A DNA stretch of 64,000 nt, from positions 16,538-80,537 of the forward strand of contig VXIS01000226.1 in NCBI GenBank assembly GCA_008704415.1. The letters run 5' to 3'. Position numbers and translations under genes: made by a program. The stretch is from Sphaerosporella brunnea (Eukaryota; Ascomycota; Pezizomycetes; Pezizales; Pyronemataceae). Of the stretch, positions 56,737-64,000 are shown piece after piece; positions within the stretch are counted from its first letter, which is position 1, and the number at the start of each line of letters is the position of its first letter. The notes under the pieces were generated by a model. The model saw only the letters and a program-made list of their open reading frames with translations, was not told the DNA's origin and did no database searches.

Positions 56737-59165
56737 TGGAGCCGAAATCCTCTGGTTTTAAGTTCTCATGGAGGAACTCATCCGGTGGCGTTATCTCCTT
56801 GTCCTCATCCTCATACAGACGTGAAAGGGTGTCTGCTAATTGATTGCTTTCTCCTGGTGTGTGCTGGATTTGGAAATCGAACATCTGGATGTATTCCAAC
56901 CATCTGGCCTAGTCTGCCAGTGGTCATGGGTTTCGTCACAAGGTACTCCAGTGCCTTGTGGTCAGTAATTACCGTAAATGGTATTCCTAATAGCTTTGTT
57001 TCGAATGCACCTAGTGCATCAACTATAGCTAGAAGCTCCTGGTTGGTGGTGTTGTAATTTTCCTGGGTGGCGGTAAAGCGTCTGCTGTGTATCGCTGCGA
57101 TTCTAGACTTCGAATCTTCTAGATTCTTGCCATGACAAATGAATGCACCCGTCCCCACCCGAGATGCATCTGTCACCAGATACACCTTATCTTCGCCTGA
57201 CTTGATTCTGTCATATCGAAGTGGTGTGAGGGGTACATGTTTTCGGCAAAGATCCTTGATCTGCCGAAATGCATGGTCATGCAGGGCATCCCATCGCCAC
57301 TCAGCATTTCCGGTTAATTCCGTGAGTGGTGCTAGGATAGTGGAGCTGTGAAAAAGGTGTGGTGCCACATAATTGATTACACCTAAAAAGCTTTGTAGCT
57401 GCTTTTTGTTTGTGGGTGTGCGCCAATCCTGTATTTTCCGAATTCTCTCTGGGTGTGGGTGGATCTCATGACCAGAGATAATGTGTCCTAGGAGGCGTAG
57501 CTGGGATGTCATGAACTGACATTTGTCCATCCTGAGATAGAACTTCGCTTTTGCAAGCTGCCGAAAAACTTGCTCAAGGTGTCGCATGTGTTCTTCTCGA
57601 GTTTCGGAAAAGATAAGGATGTCATCTAGGTACACCCATACAAATTTTCCGATGAATTCGCCTAAGATAGTGTTCATGCAGCGCATCATGGTTGCAGGAG
57701 CATTGCAGTCTCCCTGCAGCATGACCTTAACTTGAAAAGAGCCGAGGTCATCTGCATTGATGACATTTAATTCTTCCGATGATGGCTCCACTCGCACCTG
57801 GTGATAGGCGTTGGAAAGGTCTAGAACTGACTTGAAGTTTGCTCTAGCAGCATCCTCTCGGATGTTATCTGCATGAGGTAGTGGCGTGTAGTCCCGTTCT
57901 GTGATGCTATTCCTATCTCGAAGGTCATTCACCCATCTCCATCCTTTGGAGGGTGGTATCTTTGGTGTTCCGAAAATTGAACATGGGAATCTGCCGGGTC
58001 CAGGCACTGCAATTCCCTGTTGTTTCCAATTGTCCAGGTGAGCAATGAGGTCCTTCCGGTAGGCGTCAGGAATACGCCTTGCATGGAACTTGAATTGCTC
58101 TAGTTTGTCTGGATCAAGTCTGACCACATGATTGCATCTATCACGTAGTGGAGGTAATCCTTCTGGTTCCTTCTCTGGGAATACTGTTGGAAACATCTTA
58201 TCGAAAGGTGGGATGTCTTCGGTAGTTGCTGATGATGTGAGAGAGAATGTTCTAGGCTGTCTTGTTGCACACTGGATGGTGGTGTCATGTTTCGGGAAGT
58301 GTGCTGTAGAATCTGCCGTATTCAGGTTCACATGGTTATCCTGAAGGAAAGGCATTCCTAGGATGATGTCGTATGAGCTGACTGCTACTATGAGAAACTT
58401 CGTTTTCTCAGTGAATCCTGGTTTAATTTCGACGTTGGCGTAAGCAAATCGATTGGCGTTTGTCTTGGATCCTTTCGCGGCCATGTGAATGGTGATAGGT
58501 TGCGGCAGTTCTCTGGTAAAGATGTTGTGTGTCTGGGCCCAACTGCTGGACATAAGATTCGTCCCTGTTGTCCCTGTGTCTAGAAGAACTCTCGCCTGCC
58601 TTCCGTTGACATTCATGTTGGTGACCATGTTGTTGATGTTGTCCTTCTTGCTATGTTCTGCTCGTGCAGTTTCGATGAATTCTTCCACAGTTGGTGGTAA
58701 GTTGTCTTCCATTATGTTGACAGTGGTTCTTGCTGATTGAATCCATTTGCCCTGTTGCTGATTTCGTTGCTTGGCTCTGCATTCGTTGATGAAGTGTCCT
58801 GCCTTCTTGCAGTAGAAGCACTTCTTCTCCTGTTTGAGTTGCGCTTTCTCATGGTCTGAAAGCTTCTTGAATTGCTTGTTGTTCCTTCCTTGGTTTCCTC
58901 GTCCTGAGTTGTTGTTGTTCTTGCTGAACTGAGGATTCATAGCATTGCTAGAATGGTGTTGTCCATTTCGATTCAATTGTTGCGGTCGTCCATACTTTCC
59001 AGCTTGGAAAAGAGCGGCATCCTTTCGTTCCGCTAGCTTTCTTGACGTCTTCCCATTTCGCTGTCGATCGATCCACAACCTCAGGCTCAACTGCATAGCG
59101 AAGATCTGGGTGCATAGCATCCAAGAATCGCTGGATTTTGACCTGGGTGTTGATGGCTTTTCCAA
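56630..59165 (-). pseudogene. pol: element B nucleocapsid, protease, RT and RNase H, frameshifted
   Basis: Order: zinc knuckle CFYCKKAGHFINEC, protease with VLLDTGTTGTNL, reverse transcriptase with WRWVNDLRDRNSITERDY and VYLDDILIFS, then RNase H (YLVTDASRVGTGAFI; VITDHKALEYLV). The frame shifts near 56907, where CTAGGCCAGATGG has one base too many, and continues as LEYIQMFDFQIQHTPGESNQ to a stop at 56630. The RT lacks the usual FGL-NAP-TFQ form and reads QGDCNAPATMM. Not translatable as one protein without frameshifting. Confidence 0.88.
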
Positions 59166-60352
59166 TTCGAGCTGCTACCTTTCTCAAGTCGAATGGCAGT
59201 GGCGTTGATGCGGTCCACTCTGCCATTTCGAGTCTGAGAGATCTTATACCAATCATCCCAATATCGATTGACTTCTGTGGATGGAATGATATGGTTCTTG
59301 AGCTGAGTGAGAAACTCATCAAAGTTCATGGTGCCTTCCATGCGTTTGGTATGGTAGAACTCCTTTGCTGTTCCGCTGAGGAAGTACTGAAGCACTAGGA
59401 GTTTCTTGTCGTTGTCTTGAAGCCCTGAAAGCGTCAGGTAGTCCTTGACTTCCTGTAGCCATGCGTCGATGGTGGCTGCATCTCTATCCTGGTTGTCTCC
59501 TGAATAGGTTCGTGGCTTTGGGACTTTAAACTTTTCTGCCATGGCGGTGGTTGCTTGGACTTCGATTCTGGGCCTGAAAAGTTGTTTCCTTGGAGACTGT
59601 GGGTTTGGATTTTCTTCTTCTGAGCTGGATTCGTCTTCTTCAAATCCTCCGGGTGGTCTTGGAGTTTCTTCGTGGCTAGTGTCTCTGACCTCGTGTGGTG
59701 GAGGAGTTGTTTGCCTTGTTAAGTCCAGGTATTCTTGGATGGCTTTGTTTGTTGATGCTGTTAGAGCCGAGTCTGATTTGAATCTTCCTTCTTCGTATAG
59801 GCGTTGCCAGGCCTCACGTAGTCCTTTAGCTCGTTCTTTGGCTTCTTCGGTTGTTGCTTGTTGTATTTCTTGCTCAAGCTTTTCAAACCGTGGGGTAAAT
59901 TGTTCCAACCGAAAGTTGTAAAGTTCCTTCTCAAGCTTGTTGAATTCGGAGCTGGTCTCAATGAGAAGTTCGTAGTTGTAGAGTAGGTCTGATCCAGAGC
60001 TTCTTTCAATCCAGTCAAGGATAAGTTCTATGTGGCTCTGAAGGTCCTGTAGACGCTTGCGTGCTTCGTGTTCTGATTTGAAAACTTGTGCAATAGGTGG
60101 CCGATTTGTACTGGTCTCAGAGATGTCTGATTCGGTCTCTGATTCTGAATGGCCTGATTGAAAGGCTTCGGTTTCCTCTGGTTGCTTCTTTCGTGGTCTG
60201 CCTCTCTTCTTTGGTTGTTGTCTCTGTTCCTCTGCTTCGTCGTGGAGCGCTTGAATGACCTCTTCTGTGGGTATTTCTGGATTGAGGCGTTGGCTCCTTC
60301 TTGTTGCTGTTGGTTGCTCCGTGGTGATGGCTGTTGTGCACTTCCCTGAGGC
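59040..60352 (-). pseudogene. gag: element B gag, no start codon seen, two frameshifts
   Basis: The frame open from 60352 carries RSQRLNPEIPTEEVIQAL, an AT-hook-like basic motif (PKKRGRPRKKQ), charged helices (EHEARKRLQDLQSHIELILD; EQFTPRFEKLEQEIQQ) and the capsid-like domain (KFKVPKPRTYSGD; VLQYFLSGTAKEFYHTK). The first in-frame ATG is only just before that domain. Single extra bases near 59179 and 59039 shift the phase twice before the zinc knuckle. Confidence 0.75.
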
Positions 60353-60757
60353 TTAGGCACTCGGGAATGCTATCGAGGAATTGTTGTCTGTATAGCTCGC
60401 GTCGAGAGCTCTTGAATAGAATTGTGCAGGGCTGTCTCCTGATCGATCTAACTATTCGTCTTAAAGCTTAACCCGGGACTGCTGATACCTCTGCCGGTTA
60501 ACTAAGGCCTTGTTGACGCTTGTCGTTCCTAGGATTGTCCTAAAGACTCGAAAATGTATTCGTTGTGCTTGTCGTGCTTAAGGTGAGTCGTACTTGTGGT
60601 TGTGTCTTGATTCGTGATATCGATATGTCGTAAATTCGGAAATTTCCTGGCCAGCAGGGCGGCTTCGAGTAGGGGAGAACCAGGTGATCAGTCTGGTCTG
60701 AGGATCAAAGATTGTAGGTTGGGTAGAGAGAAAAGATACTGGTCGGAGTGAAAAAAA

Positions 60758-61269
60758 TGTAACCTTTTCGTGAGCTTATAAGATCCGCTATTTCACAGAT
60801 GCAAATAAACTCAGAACCGTTTGTGTATCTGACTTGATAAATACCAAGAGAATACTCGCACTCAGGTCACTGATCAACTCAGTATTTATTGATGATAGTC
60901 GATACAATCTGGGCTGCTCGAAAGGCCGTATCGAAAGAAGAGAAAAGAATGAATGTAGGAAAAGCTCGTAGCTTTTATAGCCAACGATGCTGAGTACATC
61001 ATGTGATAACAATCTGGTGGCAAATTCGAAACTAAGGAAAGAATGGTCTAGAAGACCTGCAAGTCTGCCTTGTGGAAACTAGAAGATTCCAAAGTGACGT
61101 AGCATCGAAGGGGCTAGAAAGTGCTAGAAACATGGTGACAAAACATAGTAAAGAAAGTAATGGAAACTCGTAGAATGCTGTTATCATACCATCGTTACTG
61201 CCTTATAGTTTTATATCTTAGTAAGGAAATACGTAAGAAAGAAACCATAGTAAGTGTAATAATCTTACA
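60758..61269 (-). repeat. element B 5' LTR
   Basis: 512 bp, apparently identical to 53429-53940. The leader between it and gag (60353-60757) is non-coding; the expected primer site just after the LTR reads TTTTTTTCACTCCG and matches no primer I recognise. Confidence 0.96.
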
Positions 61270-61487
61270 GCACCCGCTTCTCCAGCCAAGAAACAAACCA
61301 AGTGGACCACCGAAGAAGACGCATTGATAATAGGGCTCCGCGGCCGCGGCGAGAAGTGGGAGAATATCTCGAAGCGACTTCCCGGTAGGAGTGCCATTTC
61401 ATGTCGCCTGCATTATCAGAACTACCTGGAGCGAAGCTCCGAATGGGACGAAGACAAAAAGAACCGACTGGCCCGGTTGTACGAAAG

Positions 61488-62436
61488 GTATGTTCTTCCT
61501 CCACACCATCAAGGTGAGGTGTGTTGTTTTGAAGATCACGTGCGCTGACTGAAACCCGCGTTTCTTTTTTTGCGCCTGGTGGTTGGTTATCCCCTCGTCC
61601 GTAGAAATTGGGTTTTCCGGCCAATTGGCAGGTAGCAACGGACTCCGCGCCCCACAACTCCATGGGGACCCAAATGTGACCCCTCGGTGTCTTAGAACAA
61701 AGTGATGTAAGGCATATGAACAGTCTATGATGAAGTTATGAGAGATGATGATTGGCAATTGCAGGATAAATAGCGAGTTTTTGTGCGAGTGTGAGAAGCA
61801 TCAACAAGCCCCCAATGTCCGATAGACAGCTGCGTCCCAGGCCACCTCGACTCCCTTCCCCTACTCTATCATCCTCACCTTCTTCAGAGTCTCATGAGGA
61901 CATCTCATTGCCCTCCCCTGTGAGTTCTGGGAAGAAATCCTCTACATCTAGAGTCTAAGACATACCTTTCGGACGCTGCACCCTTTCGGACAGCCTGCAT
62001 TAGTGCATGCAGCCCCCGCCTCGACGACAATATCTCGACAACGAGAAGTCCAATTGCTACCAAACTTGAAAATAGTCATCCTGAGATGTTACGGAACAAA
62101 CAAAACTCCAGCCAGCCCCGGTGCATCTCCTTCTCCCCAAGCGACGCCCCAAAGCCGCTGTAAATCCTCCTACCCACCCCACCCCCACCCCACCCCCAGC
62201 CCCAAACGCCTCCTAACCACCCCCGGCCGTCGTGGGACCGCCGGGTCATACCATCACCCACAAAACCCTCTCCCGCTCGCTTTCCTGATCCTCAGTAGGT
62301 TCAGGTTGACCAGGAGGCGCTGTATTGGGTTTTCTATGCATAGAGTGCAAAGGTGCTTTGTGTTACCTGTGAGGCGCCCCGCTTTTATACCCCTCCCTGA
62401 TAAGCCCCCGCCTCCGCACCTCAACCACCATCAACC
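61488..62436. other. Myb intron start and leader of the pogo-like gene
   Basis: Contains the donor side of the Myb intron and then unassigned sequence. A 47-codon Ser/Pro-rich frame lies at 61815-61958 (MSDRQLRPRPPRL...) but has no recognised domain. The left end of the pogo-like element must lie in here but cannot be placed without its right end. Confidence 0.4.
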
Positions 62437-64000
62437 ATGGGTCGCATAAAGCAACGGAGTGAAGTTCTCAACGACCGAGAGGCACGGATACGCCAAGCTA
62501 TGGACGAAAGAGCGGCAGAAGGCACTGATCTCCGGGAGCTTGCTCTTAAATACGGCATCCCCCGGTCAACCTTGAGTGACCGACTCCGAGGAGGTCGAAG
62601 TATGCGTGAATCGATGGAAGATTATCAGGCCTTGCTCCCATACCAGGAAAAGGCGCTCATCAAGTGGGTAGCCCAAATGGAGGCTACTGGTTTCCCTCCC
62701 CGTCTCGATCTCTTTAAGGAAGTAGCGGCCGAATTGGCGAAAAAGCGTGCAGAAGACGAAGGTGACCCTGAGTTGGCCAAAATCGGTGTTACATGGCTGC
62801 GAGGGTTCCTGAAGCGGCACCCAGAGATTTCAGCCAAGTTTGCGGCGAAACTCGACGTACCGAGGGCGATAGCAAGTCAACCAGGGCCAATCCGCCATTA
62901 CTTCGGTGTTCTTGACCGGCTCCGCAAGCAGTACAACTTCAAGAAACAGAATACATATAACATGGACGAGAAGGGCTTTATGCTGGGTACAGGAGCCAGA
63001 GTAAAGGTTATTACCCGCCGTGGAAGAAAGCCGCCCCAGGAAACACAGGACGGATCCCGTGAGTGGATCACCGTAATTGAAACCTGCGCTGCGGACAACA
63101 CGATGCTTCCACCTATGGTCATTTACCAAGGGCAAGGCCTCTACCGTCACTGGTACGATGAAGACGTCGATATGGACCCTCGCACGGCTTTTGCGCATAG
63201 CGACAAAGGGTTCACCACCGATGAGCTTGCGCTGCAGTGGCTACGGGACTACTTTGACCCCTGGACGAAGAGCCGCGCTAACGGTGAACACCGCCTCCTC
63301 ATTCTCGATGGTCACCGCTCTCACTACAGCCTGGCCTTTGTACGTTACGCTCGCCATAACAACATCATTCTACTTTCCTACCCCGGCCACTCAACACATT
63401 TGCTGCAGCCACTGGATATTGTTTTGTTTGCGCCATTGCAAAAAGCGTACAGCGCTGCCGTTGCCAAGTACACCCGTACCAGCCGCTGTGGTGTCACCAA
63501 AAAGGACTTCTGGAGGTTCTACCGTTTGGCAATGAAGGAGGCATATACCAAAGAAAACATCAAGTCCGCCTGGCGAAAGGCTGGCATAGAACCGTTTAAC
63601 CCCGACGCCGTCCTCCAACCCCTGCTCAAGTCTCAAGCCTTAACCCCACGCCGTGCTCCTATCCCGACTCATCTTACGCCAAGCAAGTTTCTAATCGATA
63701 AAACTCCTGTCAACCGTCCACAATTGCGACGTCATGTAGCTATGGTAAAGGCTGTGGTCAAGGAAAAGCTTGGCGACAGCAAGGAGGCTGGCTTAGTCAA
63801 CTATGTTGTGGATGTACTTGCAGATCAGCGCGACGAGTTCAAAGCCTCGCTGGATATCTCAATTTTTGAAAAAGAAGAGATCCGGGCCCACTATGCAGGT
63901 AAAGAAAGAAAAAAAGGGAACCGCCAAAAACTCACAAAAGCACGAGTAATGGACTGGGAAGCGCTGGGACAGATGGAACAGGAGGCCAAGGAGCAGGATA
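62437..64000 (+). CDS. pogo/Fot1-type transposase, runs off the window
   Basis: Tc1/mariner-superfamily transposase of the pogo group. The frame is open for 521 codons from the ATG at 62437 to the last base and has no stop. It starts with a psq-type helix-turn-helix (LRELALKYGIPRSTLSDRLR), then a CENP-B-like DNA-binding domain (ATGFPPRLDLFKEVAAELA; WLRGFLKRHPEISAKFAAKL). The DDE_1 catalytic domain has Asp in YNMDEKGFMLG, Asp in LLILDGHRSHYS and Asp in THLLQPLDIVLF; the last two are 35 residues apart (DD35D), as in Fot1-like enzymes. All catalytic residues are present and no frame break is seen. Whether this is an active transposon or a captured copy depends on sequence beyond the window. Confidence 0.92.
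   Translation, partial: MGRIKQRSEVLNDREARIRQAMDERAAEGTDLRELALKYGIPRSTLSDRLRGGRSMRESMEDYQALLPYQEKALIKWVAQMEATGFPPRLDLFKEVAAELAKKRAEDEGDPELAKIGVTWLRGFLKRHPEISAKFAAKLDVPRAIASQPGPIRHYFGVLDRLRKQYNFKKQNTYNMDEKGFMLGTGARVKVITRRGRKPPQETQDGSREWITVIETCAADNTMLPPMVIYQGQGLYRHWYDEDVDMDPRTAFAHSDKGFTTDELALQWLRDYFDPWTKSRANGEHRLLILDGHRSHYSLAFVRYARHNNIILLSYPGHSTHLLQPLDIVLFAPLQKAYSAAVAKYTRTSRCGVTKKDFWRFYRLAMKEAYTKENIKSAWRKAGIEPFNPDAVLQPLLKSQALTPRRAPIPTHLTPSKFLIDKTPVNRPQLRRHVAMVKAVVKEKLGDSKEAGLVNYVVDVLADQRDEFKASLDISIFEKEEIRAHYAGKERKKGNRQKLTKARVMDWEALGQMEQEAKEQD

Larger units (their letters stand above)
53429..61269 (-). mobile_element. Ty3/gypsy chromovirus retrotransposon, element B
   Basis: 7841 bp element coding on the minus strand, flanked by the duplication GCACC (53424-53428 and 61270-61274). 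The 512 bp LTRs look identical base for base, so insertion is very recent. It encodes gag, protease, RT, RNase H, integrase and chromodomain, but its frame is interrupted several times. It is clearly a different family from element A: LTR, gag and pol sequences do not match. Confidence 0.96.
53346..61487 (+). pseudogene. single-Myb (SANT) domain gene split by a retrotransposon
   Basis: Small Myb/SANT DNA-binding protein of a family common in filamentous ascomycetes. Coding sequence lies at 53346-53428 and resumes at 61275-61487. It begins MPPKKQQEEAPP, and the Myb repeat carries the conserved tryptophans and helices (TKWTTEEDALIIGLRGRGEK; KRLPGRSAISCRLHYQNYLE). Element B sits within codon 28; deleting it and one copy of GCACC restores one open frame with no other lesion. 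The exon ends at a good donor, GTATGT, at 61488. The expected next exon is not seen before the window ends, so it is missing or lies beyond the pogo-like element. As it stands the gene cannot make a full protein. Confidence 0.85.

Noticed and set aside
60740..60757. Self-priming for element B as in element A
   Set aside because: I found no stretch in its LTR complementary to the bases after the 5' LTR.
1..64000. CRISPR arrays, operons, rRNA or tRNA genes
   Set aside because: No regularly spaced short repeats, and the genes have eukaryotic intron structure and individual promoters; no RNA gene could be folded or recognised.

Overview
The window is nuclear DNA of a filamentous ascomycete (Pezizomycotina). 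Genes are compact and have many 37-190 nt GT-AG introns. Recognised gene families match fungal orthologues, and the accessory DNA is typical fungal Tc1/mariner, pogo, hAT and Ty3/gypsy material. The species or class cannot be fixed from the sequence alone.

Positions 1-15500 are a gene-dense housekeeping block: the 3' part of NPL4 (+), PPE1 protein phosphatase methylesterase (-), a three-exon VMA21 (-) facing the Fun30-type SNF2 ATPase (+), VTA1 (+), EXO70 (-), and a small GPI-anchored BIM1-like copper-associated protein (-). Positions 16000-26800 mix transposons with few genes: a complete 2.1 kb Tc1-like element with TA target duplication, 42 bp inverted ends and a DD34E transposase; a 614 bp TA-flanked mini-element holding an AT-hook reading frame; an alcohol-acetyltransferase-like gene; a decayed reading frame; a 128 bp mini-element; and hAT-like remains. 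Positions 26800-38500 are a second gene block: FAHD1-type hydrolase, SERAC1-like alpha/beta hydrolase, sorting nexin SNX4/Atg24, a Pcd1-type NUDIX hydrolase, eIF4A (eight exons, one of 16 nt) and, divergently, an F-box plus JmjC protein.

Positions 38500-44400 carry no recognisable gene but hold a large imperfect inverted repeat (arms about 560 bp). From 44400 to the end the window is dominated by mobile DNA. Two chromodomain Ty3/gypsy elements of different families sit 192 bp apart, both antisense to one small Myb-domain gene. The first (8.8 kb, target duplication CAAAC) lies in its leader. The second (7.8 kb, 512 bp LTRs that look identical, target duplication GCACC) lies within codon 28. 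The Myb frame closes again exactly across the second element once one copy of the duplication is removed. An intact pogo/Fot1-type transposase frame starts at 62437 and runs off the window.

The housekeeping genes do not form one pathway. Several act in endomembrane traffic or protein turnover (NPL4, VMA21, VTA1, EXO70, SNX4). The clearest novel signals are the double hit on the Myb gene, the same-direction frameshifts in an otherwise very young retroelement, a roughly 400-residue segment between its RNase H and integrase domains, and the AT-hook-bearing mini-element.
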